A stretch of 16,067 nucleotides of DNA from Chthoniobacterales bacterium (GCA_003244125.1 QHBL01000318.1:1-16067); one strand, 5' to 3'; shown: positions 7,544 to 14,945, counted from the stretch's first letter. Made by a program: numbers and translations. Notes: generated by a model not told the origin, from the sequence alone.

Positions 7544-7969
7544 ATGAGCGCATCCTTCGAAAGCCAGCGCGCACCGGAGCCAGTGGGCGCGTTTCCTCAC
7601 GCCAAACGCGTCGGTGACCTATTGTTCCTTTCGGGAATCGGCCCGCGTGTCCGTGGCAGCAATGATATACCCGGGGTAACGTTTAACTCTGCTGGCGAAG
7701 TAGCCAGCTACGACATCGAAAAACAATGCCACGCTGTTTTCGACAACGTTCGTCTGGTGCTGGAAGATGCCGGCGCTAGTTGGAACGATATCGTCGATGT
7801 TACTGTCTTTCTCACCAACATGAAGAACGATTTCCCCATCTACAATCGCATCTACGCCGATTATTTCGCCGGTGACGGGAAGCCGAATCCCACCCGCACG
7901 ACGGTGGAAGTGACCGCGCTGCCGACGCCTATCGCGATCGAATTGAAAGTAATTGCAGCCCCTGGATAG
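7544..7969 (+). CDS. 2-aminomuconate deaminase (RidA/YjgF/YER057c fold)
   Basis: 141-residue RidA-superfamily protein. It matches the 2-aminomuconate deaminase branch (AmnD/NbaF-like) rather than housekeeping RidA. Diagnostic stretches are APEPVGAFPHAKRVGDLLFL, SGIGPRVRG, IPGV, SYDIEKQCHAVFDNV, DVTVFLTNMKNDF, NPTRTTVEV and PTPIAIELKVIA. Arg118 in TRTT is the conserved RidA substrate-binding arginine, and Glu133 in IELK sits at the usual trimer-cleft position. The expected reaction is hydrolytic deamination of 2-aminomuconate to 4-oxalocrotonate plus ammonia, taking the product of the dehydrogenase at the window start. Length and start (MSASFESQRAPEPVG) agree with the family. It abuts a small broken ORF upstream and is convergent with the membrane protein gene 6 nt downstream. 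Confidence 0.85.
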   Translation: MSASFESQRAPEPVGAFPHAKRVGDLLFLSGIGPRVRGSNDIPGVTFNSAGEVASYDIEKQCHAVFDNVRLVLEDAGASWNDIVDVTVFLTNMKNDFPIYNRIYADYFAGDGKPNPTRTTVEVTALPTPIAIELKVIAAPG

Positions 7970-7975
7970 AACGAG

Positions 7976-8635
7976 CTACGCCCGCTCGAAGTTTTCGATC
8001 TCTTCCAAAACAGCTTGAGCCCGTCGTACGCTGCGGCCAATGAACTGCTCGCGCAGTAAGCTACCGATTCTATTTTTTTGCCTGGAAATGCGCACCAGGA
8101 AACTGGCCGCAAGGAGACAGAAGAAACCGTTGGCCAGAAACCAGTACACTACCTGCGGTTTCACCACCCATATATCGACGCCCAGCCAGTAGAAGATCAT
8201 CAGCAGGAACGGCACCCAGATAAAACAGCCGGCAATTCCAAACCAGAGACCAGCGCGAAGACGCCATTCGCGCAAGGTTGCAATCTGCCTCTGAATAGCG
8301 ACCACCGGCGCGCCATAATCGATGCGATGGATCAAAGCGAGATCGCGCGCCGCAAAGATAATGAGCATCAGCCCGTAGGCGTGCAGCAAAAGGCCCCACA
8401 CCGCCAGATGCGGAACACTAAGATGATTCAACCAGAATTCCGCCGACATTCCGGTCAAAACCACGCCCGTGAGTAGTTGAATGAATTGGCCCGCTCGCAA
8501 CGAATGTAACCCGTGCCGCAATCCAGTTAGTTTTGTTTCCTTGGATTGGTGCAGGGCGAGCGCATGCTGCCGCTCCAGGCTGCGATTGATTCCTTTCCAG
8601 ACGTCTTTGAGGTTATCCAGTTCAATAGTTGGCAT
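7976..8635 (-). CDS. Four-helix membrane protein encoded with an ECF sigma factor
   Basis: 219-residue protein of no family I can name. Four hydrophobic segments are visible at about residues 49-69, 76-100, 129-152 and 162-182. Both termini are polar and charged (about 48 and 37 residues) and likely cytoplasmic. The first 20 residues, MPTIELDNLKDVWKGINRSL, look helical and amphipathic. It starts 4 nt after the stop of the sigma-factor gene, so the two are almost surely co-transcribed and probably coupled. By position it could be the membrane regulator (anti-sigma) of that factor, but it lacks a zinc-finger anti-sigma motif (HxxxCxxC), so this is inference from context only. Confidence 0.72.
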   Translation of the reverse strand: MPTIELDNLKDVWKGINRSLERQHALALHQSKETKLTGLRHGLHSLRAGQFIQLLTGVVLTGMSAEFWLNHLSVPHLAVWGLLLHAYGLMLIIFAARDLALIHRIDYGAPVVAIQRQIATLREWRLRAGLWFGIAGCFIWVPFLLMIFYWLGVDIWVVKPQVVYWFLANGFFCLLAASFLVRISRQKNRIGSLLREQFIGRSVRRAQAVLEEIENFERA

Positions 8636-8639
8636 GGTG

Positions 8640-9179
8640 TTATTCAGGTTTTGTTAGCTCCTGGCGAAGCTGTTGTTTGAGTCGATTCAATTTCGTGGCG
8701 ACGTTTGTTTCACTAAGACCAAGGATCGTGCCGATCTCGCGGTAACTATGGTCGTCCAGATAAAGCAAAAGAAGGGCGCGCTCGAGCGGCTCGCGCCGGG
8801 CAATGACCTGTTGCAACAAGACGATCCTTTCTTCCATCTCGAGGTCGTGGGCGGGATCGTGCACAAGCTCATGGCCGATCTCATCCAGCGGCAGAGTTTG
8901 CCGGCGAATGTTGCGGCGCAGAAAGGAGATGGCCACATTCAAGGCAACACGATACATCCAGGTCGAGAAGGGGCGCTCAGGCGAATACCGAGGATAGGCT
9001 TTCCAAAGTTGCAGCGCGATTTCCTGCATTAGGTCGCTCCGATCCGCGTGCGAGCTGGCATAACCCGCTGCTACTTTGCGAATAATGCCGCCATGTTTCT
9101 CAAGCAGGCGAACAAACTCCTTTTCGTCCAGAGCAGGCATGGTCGCGGCATAACTGTAAACCGAGGCGGAGTCCAACAT
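8640..9179 (-). CDS. ECF-type sigma-70 family RNA polymerase sigma factor
   Basis: Alternative sigma factor, 179 residues from the start chosen here. Region 2 spans about residues 25-92 (SDLMQEIALQLWKAYPRY, then FSTWMYRVALNVAISFLRR), including the core-binding and -10 recognition helices. Region 4 spans about 118-172, with LDDHSYREIGTILGLSETNV and ATKLNRLKQQLRQ forming the -35 recognition helix-turn-helix. The frame is open to 9278, but that would overlap the divergent VOC gene starting at 9239. ATG 9179 is preceded by TTGGAA, a plausible ribosome binding site; ATG 9140 is a shorter alternative. It leads an operon with the four-helix membrane protein. ECF factors commonly autoregulate, so its promoter probably lies in the divergent gap 9180-9238. 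Confidence 0.87.
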   Translation of the reverse strand: MLDSASVYSYAATMPALDEKEFVRLLEKHGGIIRKVAAGYASSHADRSDLMQEIALQLWKAYPRYSPERPFSTWMYRVALNVAISFLRRNIRRQTLPLDEIGHELVHDPAHDLEMEERIVLLQQVIARREPLERALLLLYLDDHSYREIGTILGLSETNVATKLNRLKQQLRQELTKPE

Positions 9180-9238
9180 TTCCAAGTGATTCGCCGCCGC
9201 CGCCGAAAAATCACAGCGAATTTTTGCCGGGTTGAGAT
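9180..9238. promoter_or_regulatory. Divergent intergenic gap between sigma factor and VOC gene
   Basis: 59 nt separate the two divergent starts and must carry the 5' signals of both genes unless transcripts overlap. It contains a short GCC run (about 9191-9204) followed by an A/T-rich patch (GAAAAATCACAGCGAATTTTT). No clear sigma-70 boxes are visible. The location is the reason for the call; a precise promoter is not claimed. Confidence 0.35.
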
Positions 9239-9730
9239 ATGATTGTTTCCGGAGGCGAAACTGCCGTGCAAAATTCACCGATCACCGCTGTCGATCATAC
9301 CGGGTTCACCGTCTCGAACCTGGAGCGCTCGCTCGCCTTTTGGCGCGACGTGCTCGGTTTCGAACTTTCGCATCGTCCGCACCACACCGGAGAGCTCGCG
9401 AGCGAAATCACCGGTGTGCCCGGCGCAGAAATATCCATCGCAGTCTTGAAAGGTCACGGGCACAAGATCGAACTGCTGGAGTACGTCGCGCCCGACGACC
9501 GAAAGAACGATGCCGATCTTAGGCCCTGCGACGTTGGCTTTGTTCACGTCGCCCTAGTTGTCGATGATCTCGATGCTGTGCTAACGAGAATTGCTGAATC
9601 GGGCTGGAAGGCGGCCGGCAAACCGCAAACCCTCACCGCCGGTCCCAATACCGGCAAACGCGTCGTCTACGTGCGCGATCCCGACGGAACCACAATTGAA
9701 CTCATGCAGGTACCTTCAGACGACACTTGA
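9239..9730 (+). CDS. VOC (glyoxalase/bleomycin-resistance) superfamily metalloprotein
   Basis: 163-residue protein with two beta-alpha-beta-beta-beta modules. The four expected metal ligands of the family are in register: His20 (AVDHTGF), Glu78 (HKIELLEY), His103 (GFVHVAL) and Glu154 (TTIELMQ). Other family signs are NLERSLAFWRDVLGFEL and the C-terminal VYVRDPDGTTIELMQ. The pattern is close to lactoylglutathione lyase-like and methylmalonyl-CoA-epimerase-like members; an extradiol dioxygenase would be much longer. Substrate is unknown. Being inside a region of kynurenine catabolism it might handle a pathway intermediate or reactive aldehyde, but that is only positional inference. The ATG at 9239 gives a leader of about 13 residues before the fold, so a later start is possible. 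Confidence 0.85.
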   Translation: MIVSGGETAVQNSPITAVDHTGFTVSNLERSLAFWRDVLGFELSHRPHHTGELASEITGVPGAEISIAVLKGHGHKIELLEYVAPDDRKNDADLRPCDVGFVHVALVVDDLDAVLTRIAESGWKAAGKPQTLTAGPNTGKRVVYVRDPDGTTIELMQVPSDDT

Positions 9731-9764
9731 CTGAAATCGAATTGTGAGACATTTTCGTATCACA

Positions 9765-10004
9765 ATGAAAACTGCGACTGTCAGGGATCTGCGCAACAAT
9801 TTCGCCAGCGTGGCGAAGTGGATCGAACATGGCGAGCAGATCGCCATCACCCGCAATGGGAAGAGTTTTGCCACGCTTTCGCCAGCGGTGCGGGAAACAC
9901 CGCGAAAAATTGATTGGGTCGCGCGCATGAAACGATACAAGCCGGTCGGCCGCAAATTGAGCAAAGCTGAGACGGAAAAATTCTGGAGCAGATTGCGAGA
10001 TTAG
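9765..10004 (+). CDS. Phd/YefM-type antitoxin
   Basis: 79-residue antitoxin of a type II module. MKTATVRDLRNNFASVAKWI is the Phd N-terminal DNA-binding and dimer region. It is followed by HGEQIAITRNGKSFATLSP, the usual 'G-x-x-I-x-I-T-R-x-G-K' strand motif. The basic C-terminus (about residues 40-79) would wrap around the toxin. I chose ATG 9765 over the upstream GTG 9744 because family members start directly at M-K-x-(x)-x-V-R-D-L-R. It lies 2 nt before the PIN toxin gene, as expected for an operon. Antitoxins of this type repress their own promoter, which should lie in 9731-9764. Confidence 0.85.
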   Translation: MKTATVRDLRNNFASVAKWIEHGEQIAITRNGKSFATLSPAVRETPRKIDWVARMKRYKPVGRKLSKAETEKFWSRLRD

Positions 10005-10006
10005 TT

Positions 10007-10447
10007 GTGGCTGTCGGTTTTTACGCGGACAGCAGTTTTCTCGTTTCGTTGTATCGGCGCGACGAGCATCAGAACGCCGCCAGCGACTTTATGGCCGGGA
10101 TGCGTCCGACGCTCGCCTTTTCGCCGCTGAATCGAATCGAGCTGCGAAACGCCCTTCGGAACGCAGAGTCGATGCGGCAAATTTCTGAGCAGGATAGCCG
10201 AGCTGCCTTTCGCCAAATCGAAATAGATACGAGCGAGGGGATACTGTTTCATCTTTCCGTTGAGTGGACTAATGTGTTTCGACGCGCAGATGAGTTGAGC
10301 GAGAAACACAGAGCACGTCAGTGGCAGCGCACAATCGATCTCCTGCACGTCGCCATCGCTCTGGAAAGTGGCGCCACTAGCTTTCTAACCTTCGACAAAC
10401 GCCAACGGCGGCTGGCCCAGGCCGCCGGGCTTAAAGTTAAGCCATGA
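10007..10447 (+). CDS. vapC: VapC-type PIN-domain ribonuclease toxin
   Basis: 146-residue PIN-domain protein, predicted Mg2+-dependent RNase and toxin partner of the Phd-like antitoxin just upstream. The acidic residues of the PIN site are all visible: Asp8 in FYADSSFLVSLY, Glu45 in NRIELRNAL, Asp111 in RTIDLLHVAIAL and Asp130 in FLTFDKRQ. The start is a GTG at 10007. The frame is whole, so unlike the BrnT module this toxin seems intact. The last codon overlaps the kynureninase start (ATGA, 10444-10447), so the toxin operon may drive or couple translation of a metabolic enzyme, which is unusual. Confidence 0.88.
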   Translation: MAVGFYADSSFLVSLYRRDEHQNAASDFMAGMRPTLAFSPLNRIELRNALRNAESMRQISEQDSRAAFRQIEIDTSEGILFHLSVEWTNVFRRADELSEKHRARQWQRTIDLLHVAIALESGATSFLTFDKRQRRLAQAAGLKVKP

Positions 10448-11709
10448 CTTTTTCGGCGGAGGAAGATTTTGCGCGGCAACTTGATGCGGAGGACTCGCTT
10501 CGCCAATTCCGAGACCGCTTTCATTTACCGCTGGGAAAGAATGGTGAGCCACTGATTTACTTCGCTGGGAACTCGCTTGGGCTGATGCCGAAGAGCGCGC
10601 GCGCAATTGTCGATCAGGAACTCGATGACTGGGCTAACCTGGCAGTCGATGCGCACCTCAACGCGCAGACACCGTGGTATTCCTACCACGAAACCTTGCG
10701 GGAACCGACCGCGCGTCTGGTCGGCGCGCAGCCGAACGAAGTCATCTGCATGAATAGTCTGACGGTGAACCTGCACCTGATGCTTGCGAGCTTCTATCAA
10801 CCTACCAGGTCACGCTTCAAGATTGTGATGGAAGAACCGGCTTTTCCTTCCGATACCTATGCGGTCAAATCGCAGATTGCGCAGCGCGCTTTCGACCCAG
10901 AGGAAGCGCTGGTATTGCTGAAGCCGCGCGCGAATGAATTTACCATTCGAGGCGAAGAGATCGAAGAGTTTCTGGCTAGGAAGGGCGGCGAGGTTGCCGT
11001 TGTCATGGTCGGCGGGGTGAACTTCTTTACCGGCCAGCTTTTCGACCTCACAACGCTAACGAGGCTTGGACAAGCGCAAGGTTGCATCGTCGGGATCGAT
11101 CTCGCACATGCCGTCGGTAATGTTCCACTCCAGCTCCACGGTTGGAATATCGATTTCGCCGTTTGGTGCTCCTACAAGTACCTCAACGCTGGGCCGGGCG
11201 CGGTCGCCGGCGCCTACGTCCACGAGCGCCACGCGACCAACACCGGCCTGCCGCGGCTGGCTGGCTGGTTCGGCAATGATCCCACTACTCGCTTCCGCTT
11301 GCATCTTGAGCCGGATTTCATTCCCGTTCCCTCCGCTGATAGCTGGCAAGTTAGTAATCCACCCATTCTTTCCATGGCACCGTTGCGGGCGTCTTTGGAC
11401 ATTTTCGATGAAGTCGGCGGCATGAAAACGCTGCGCGCCAAGTCGCAAAAACTAACTGGCTACCTCGAATTTCTTTTGCAGGAATCCAGCTCAGATCGTT
11501 TTAGCATCATCACTCCGGCTGAACCGGAGCAACGTGGCTGCCAGCTATCCATTCTAGTTCGCAAAGAACCGAAGGAGCTATTTCAGAAGTTAGAACGCGC
11601 CGGAGTGAAATGCGATTTCCGCGAACCGAATGTTATTCGCGCCGCACCGACGCCGCTATATAACACTTTTCACGAAGTCTGGGGTTTCGCCCAGCTTCTG
11701 GCAGGTTAA
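10444..11709 (+). CDS. kynU: Kynureninase
   Basis: PLP-dependent hydrolase that cleaves L-kynurenine or 3-hydroxykynurenine to (3-hydroxy)anthranilate and alanine; cytoplasmic homodimer. The 421 residues match the usual length. Family signs are YFAGNSLGLMPKSA (residues 39-52), the PLP phosphate region ICMNSLTVNLHLM (101-113), GGVNFFTGQLFD (190-201), IDLAHAVGNVPLQLHGW (218-234) with Asp219 for the pyridine nitrogen, and WCSYKYLNAGPG (241-252) with Schiff-base Lys245. The ATG at 10444 lies inside the vapC stop, and the product starts like other kynureninases. With kynurenine 3-monooxygenase 0.8 kb downstream and the aminomuconate enzymes upstream, 3-hydroxykynurenine is the likely substrate. 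No lesions are seen. Confidence 0.93.
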   Translation: MTFSAEEDFARQLDAEDSLRQFRDRFHLPLGKNGEPLIYFAGNSLGLMPKSARAIVDQELDDWANLAVDAHLNAQTPWYSYHETLREPTARLVGAQPNEVICMNSLTVNLHLMLASFYQPTRSRFKIVMEEPAFPSDTYAVKSQIAQRAFDPEEALVLLKPRANEFTIRGEEIEEFLARKGGEVAVVMVGGVNFFTGQLFDLTTLTRLGQAQGCIVGIDLAHAVGNVPLQLHGWNIDFAVWCSYKYLNAGPGAVAGAYVHERHATNTGLPRLAGWFGNDPTTRFRLHLEPDFIPVPSADSWQVSNPPILSMAPLRASLDIFDEVGGMKTLRAKSQKLTGYLEFLLQESSSDRFSIITPAEPEQRGCQLSILVRKEPKELFQKLERAGVKCDFREPNVIRAAPTPLYNTFHEVWGFAQLLAG

Positions 11710-11719
11710 CAAGCGCTCG

Positions 11720-12388
11720 TTATTTCGCCTTGTGAATGAAGGCGATGTTCGTCATCAGCGATACCCGCTCGATCGCATAGAGCGTATAATTACCGCACGC
11801 GGTGGGAGCCTGCGAGTGATCGATAACCTGCTTCACCAAACCTACCATACCATGTTCGTGACTGGGAAAAACTTTTGGCATGCCAGAAAGCCCGATCTCC
11901 CTTGGCGTATATGGCGCGGCATCAAAATCGCCCCCGGAGGTAAAAGCCGTACAAATATCCTCCATGATGTAGATGCCACCTGGCTTTAAACTGTTCGGAA
12001 AGAGATGGGCGAAGGACCGTGCGCTATGACAACCGAGGTGAGATGCATCATCAATGATAATGTCGAAGGGACCCCCTGCCCAGGCCTTTGCCTCATCCAG
12101 TAAAGCTACATTATCTTGCGCGCCATGCGCGAAATAAAAGCGGTCCTCCTCTGGGAATCCCGGCGGCTTGGCTTCGCCATCGAGGCCGACTATGCGCGCA
12201 TTTGGGAAATATTCGCCCCAAAGTTGCATCGAAAATCCCTGCTTTACGCCTAGTTCGAGCAAGCGAAGCTGTTCCAGTCTTATTGTTTGGAATAGGCGAT
12301 GATATTCATCGAGGTACGATGCTGGCTTCAGCGAAAGATCGCCCCGGTAAATACGTGCGGCAAGCGCATTAAGTTCCTCGGAAGTCAT
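11720..12388 (-). CDS. Class I SAM-dependent methyltransferase
   Basis: 222-residue protein with a Rossmann-type methyltransferase core. Motif I is LLELGVKQGFSMQLW (residues 43-57), the acidic end of strand beta-2 is IVGLDGE (Asp70), and FDIIIDDASHLGCH (108-121) carries an Asp pair like that of metal-dependent sugar O-methyltransferases. The stretch SLKPGGIYIMEDICTAF (133-149) is the post-I 'LKPGG-Y-IED' block seen in macrocin/mycinamicin O-methyltransferase-like proteins. Substrate unknown. ATG 12388 has GGGAAA just upstream as a ribosome binding site. The gene lies opposite between kynU and the monooxygenase gene, ending 10 nt from the kynU stop, as if inserted into the catabolic cluster. 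Confidence 0.82.
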   Translation of the reverse strand: MTSEELNALAARIYRGDLSLKPASYLDEYHRLFQTIRLEQLRLLELGVKQGFSMQLWGEYFPNARIVGLDGEAKPPGFPEEDRFYFAHGAQDNVALLDEAKAWAGGPFDIIIDDASHLGCHSARSFAHLFPNSLKPGGIYIMEDICTAFTSGGDFDAAPYTPREIGLSGMPKVFPSHEHGMVGLVKQVIDHSQAPTACGNYTLYAIERVSLMTNIAFIHKAK

Positions 12389-12469
12389 TTTCCCACTTAC
12401 ATCCTAAAATCCTTTCCGTGCAATCACCTATTAACTGCTGGCGTTGAAACCATCGTTTTCCTAGAATGA
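12389..12469. promoter_or_regulatory. Divergent intergenic region, methyltransferase / kynurenine monooxygenase
   Basis: 81 nt between two divergent genes, so promoters for both should lie here. The sequence is lower in GC than its flanks. A TTGAAA at 12444-12449 resembles a -35 box for the monooxygenase gene, but no good -10 box follows at 16-18 nt. An ATG at 12466 opens only a 5-codon ORF (stop at 12481-12483) overlapping the proposed TTG start. The call rests on position only. Confidence 0.35.
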
Positions 12470-13816
12470 TTGTCAGTGGCTAAGTTCGTTCTTATCGGCA
12501 GCGGCCTGGCCGGCGGTCTGCTGGCCGGTTATCTTGGACGTCGCGGCCACGATGTGGACCTTTACGAACGCCGCGCCGATCCCCGGGAAGGTAACCTGGT
12601 CGGCGGACGCTCCATTAACCTCGCGCTCTCAACTCGAGGCATCCACGCCCTCGAACGACTCGGTATCGCCGACGAAGTATTGCGCCACGCCATTCCGATG
12701 CGCGGCCGCATGATTCACGAGAAGTCGGGCGCGCTTCACTTTTCGCCGTACGACCGGGACTCATCGAAGTTCATTAACTCGATTGGCCGGGCTGCGCTTA
12801 ATACCGCAGTGATCGACGCCGCGCTGCGCTACCCTAGCGTGAGCGTGCATTTCAATCATCGCTGCACCGGCGTCGACCCCGACTCGGCCACGGCGCAATT
12901 GCTCAACCTTTCCACAACGCCAGTCCGGCTCGGACCTCAACCTCTCAACTGCTCCGGTGACGCAGTCATCGGAGTAGATGGCGCGTTCTCCGCCGTCCGC
13001 CAGGCAATGGAGCAACAACTCCCAGGGTTTACGTCGAATGAGAGTTACCTCGAACACGGCTACAAAGAACTCACCATTCCACCGGGCACAGATGGCAATT
13101 GGCAAATGGAAAAGGAAGCCTTGCATATTTGGCCGCGCAAGAGTTTCATGATGATCGCGCTGCCAAATCCTGATGGTTCATTTACCTGCACGCTATTCTG
13201 GGAATTCGAAGGCCCGCGGAGCTTCGCCAATGTTAAACGGGACGAAGACGTGCAGCGCTTTTTTGAGGAAGAGTTTCCCGACGCCGTTCCGCTCATGCCG
13301 AGCTTACTCGAAGACTTTGGCGACAATCCCACTGGCTCATTGGTCACGATGCGTTGCGCCCCGTGGTTCTATCGCGACAAGATCGCGCTCGTCGGCGATG
13401 CCGCTCACGCTGTCGTTCCTTTCTATGGTCAGGGAATGAATGCTGCCTTTGAAGATTGCGTCATTCTCGACGAATGTCTGTCGCAGTTTCCCGCAAACCG
13501 CGAGGAGGCTTTCACGGAATACTTTAATCGGCGGAAGGAAAATACCGATGCACTCGCCGATCTCGCCGTGCGCAACTTCATCGAAATGCGCGACAAGACT
13601 GCCTCGCGCCAGTTTCGCGCGAAGAAGAAGCTCGATCATCTGCTCGAAGCTGCTCTTCCCGGCATTTACCTTCCGCTTTATACCATGGTCACCTTCACGC
13701 GCATACCCTATGCCGAAGCCGCTCGGCGCGCACGGCGGCAGGACCGCATTGTTTACTTCTGTCTTGCGCTGGCGGGTCTAGTCGTTCTCGCTTCAGCCAT
13801 CGCTGCTCTCACTTGA
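12470..13816 (+). CDS. kmo: Kynurenine 3-monooxygenase (FAD-dependent)
   Basis: NADPH/FAD aromatic hydroxylase converting L-kynurenine to 3-hydroxykynurenine. Residues 8-15 (IGSGLAGG) with Glu33 in YERR form the FAD ADP-binding fold. GGRSINLALSTRGIHAL (45-61) and PMRGRMIHE (76-84) are characteristic of the enzyme, the arginines there probably binding the substrate carboxylate. VGDAAHAVVPFYGQGMNAAF (308-327) is the second FAD motif. The C-terminus (about 427-447) is a hydrophobic helix, matching the C-terminal membrane anchor of mitochondrial enzymes and absent from some soluble bacterial ones. At 448 residues it is of normal length. Start choice is TTG 12470; GTG 12476 two codons later is equally good. 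The Rieske gene starts 1 nt after the stop, so the pair is an operon. Confidence 0.93.
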   Translation: MSVAKFVLIGSGLAGGLLAGYLGRRGHDVDLYERRADPREGNLVGGRSINLALSTRGIHALERLGIADEVLRHAIPMRGRMIHEKSGALHFSPYDRDSSKFINSIGRAALNTAVIDAALRYPSVSVHFNHRCTGVDPDSATAQLLNLSTTPVRLGPQPLNCSGDAVIGVDGAFSAVRQAMEQQLPGFTSNESYLEHGYKELTIPPGTDGNWQMEKEALHIWPRKSFMMIALPNPDGSFTCTLFWEFEGPRSFANVKRDEDVQRFFEEEFPDAVPLMPSLLEDFGDNPTGSLVTMRCAPWFYRDKIALVGDAAHAVVPFYGQGMNAAFEDCVILDECLSQFPANREEAFTEYFNRRKENTDALADLAVRNFIEMRDKTASRQFRAKKKLDHLLEAALPGIYLPLYTMVTFTRIPYAEAARRARRQDRIVYFCLALAGLVVLASAIAALT

Positions 13817-13817
13817 T

Positions 13818-14891
13818 ATGACAGCCGGTCACACTCTACCGCAGCGATATTTCGTTTCACCTGATACTTACTGCATCGAACAGGAACACATCTTTAGTAA
13901 ACACTGGCTGTTGGTTGGTCATCAAAGTCAGTTGGAGAAGTCCGGTGACTACTTTGTTGCTGATGTCGCGGGCGAAAGCCTCATTATTTTGCGGGATCAA
14001 CATTCAGCTCTTCGTGCTTTCTACAATGTCTGCCGCCACCGCGGCACGCGCTTGTGCGAGGAGAAGTGCGGCTCCGCGCGAGCGATCCAGTGTCCCTATC
14101 ACGCTTGGACGTATAGCCTCGATGGCCAACTCATTGGCGCCCCGCACATGGATAATATAGATAAGCGCGACTACTCACTGCAACCGGTGAGCGCTTTTGT
14201 ATGGGAAGGCTTTATCTTTGTGAACCTCGGTGAACCGCCTCTCCTGGCTGAGGAATGGTTCGCGCCGCTCGCCGGAAAGTTCGCCAGCTGGAAATTGCCG
14301 GAGTTGCGTTCAGCGAAACGTATCGAGTACGAGGTTCGCGCTAACTGGAAACTCATTGTCGAGAACTACTCCGAGTGCTACCATTGCCCGGGCGTCCACC
14401 CGGCTTTATCGAAGCTGACGCCGTACGACTCGGCGGAAAACGATCTAAACGAAGGTCCGTTTCTGGGCGGGTTCATGTCGATTGCGCGCGGGCATAGTTT
14501 GACCATGAGTGGTAACGCCTGCGCATTACCTGTCGGCGATTTCGCCGGGGAAGACTTTCACCGCGTCTTCTACTACTCCATCTTTCCTAACATGCTACTT
14601 AGCATGCATCCCGACTATGTCATGGTGCATCAACTACGGCCGGAATCGCCAGATCGTACACTAATTTCGTGCGACTGGTTTTTTCATCCCGAAGCCGCGG
14701 CCGGCGATCGCCGCTTCAACCCAGCAGATGCGATTGAGTTCTGGGACATGACCAATAAGCAGGACTGGCATGTTTGTGAGCTAAGCCAGCTCGGCATAGC
14801 TTCGCGCGCATACAAGCCAGGACCGTATTCCTCGCGGGAGAGCATTCCCGCAGCGTGGGACCGGGAATATCTGCAGCAGATCGCTGAATGA
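13818..14891 (+). CDS. Rieske non-heme iron oxygenase, alpha subunit
   Basis: 357-residue oxygenase component. The Rieske [2Fe-2S] ligands are Cys72 and His74 (VCRHRGTRLC) and Cys92 and His95 (CPYHAWTYS). The mononuclear iron site is in NYSECYHCPGVHPAL (183-197), with His189 and His194. The third ligand is probably Asp310 or Asp316 in FWDMTNKQDW, and Glu186 is likely the bridge to the Rieske centre. It resembles single-subunit alpha-only enzymes acting on quaternary amines or small N-methyl compounds (GbcA, choline monooxygenase-like) at least as much as true ring dihydroxylating dioxygenases. No beta subunit, ferredoxin or reductase gene is nearby. The start ATG lies 1 nt after the monooxygenase stop, so co-translation is likely. 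A role in kynurenine catabolism is possible but unproven. Confidence 0.87.
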   Translation: MTAGHTLPQRYFVSPDTYCIEQEHIFSKHWLLVGHQSQLEKSGDYFVADVAGESLIILRDQHSALRAFYNVCRHRGTRLCEEKCGSARAIQCPYHAWTYSLDGQLIGAPHMDNIDKRDYSLQPVSAFVWEGFIFVNLGEPPLLAEEWFAPLAGKFASWKLPELRSAKRIEYEVRANWKLIVENYSECYHCPGVHPALSKLTPYDSAENDLNEGPFLGGFMSIARGHSLTMSGNACALPVGDFAGEDFHRVFYYSIFPNMLLSMHPDYVMVHQLRPESPDRTLISCDWFFHPEAAAGDRRFNPADAIEFWDMTNKQDWHVCELSQLGIASRAYKPGPYSSRESIPAAWDREYLQQIAE

Positions 14892-14945
14892 TGGTCAGTA
14901 ACGCTGTTCGAAATGGCACGCCCCCCTCGGCGACATGCTAAGAAG

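Noticed and set aside
7254..7574. 106-codon minus-strand ORF before the deaminase
   Set aside because: Overlaps the deaminase start, Arg-rich, no recognisable domain; the plus-strand reading is more protein-like.
8078..8476. 132-codon plus-strand ORF opposite the membrane protein
   Set aside because: His/Gln/Arg-rich translation typical of antisense to hydrophobic codons.
9180..9278. N-terminal extension of the sigma factor to 9278
   Set aside because: Would overlap the divergent VOC gene and adds residues not typical of ECF factors; ATG 9179 has a better upstream GGA.
11056..11448. 130-codon minus-strand ORF inside kynU
   Set aside because: Antisense to the PLP-binding region of kynureninase, with no domain signs.
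11700..11725. Bidirectional terminator between kynU and the convergent methyltransferase
   Set aside because: Only a short GCGC palindrome without a T-run; too weak to call.
12466..12483. Five-codon ORF before kmo as a leader peptide
   Set aside because: No ribosome binding site or attenuator-like stems, and it overlaps the kmo start; chance ATG is more likely.
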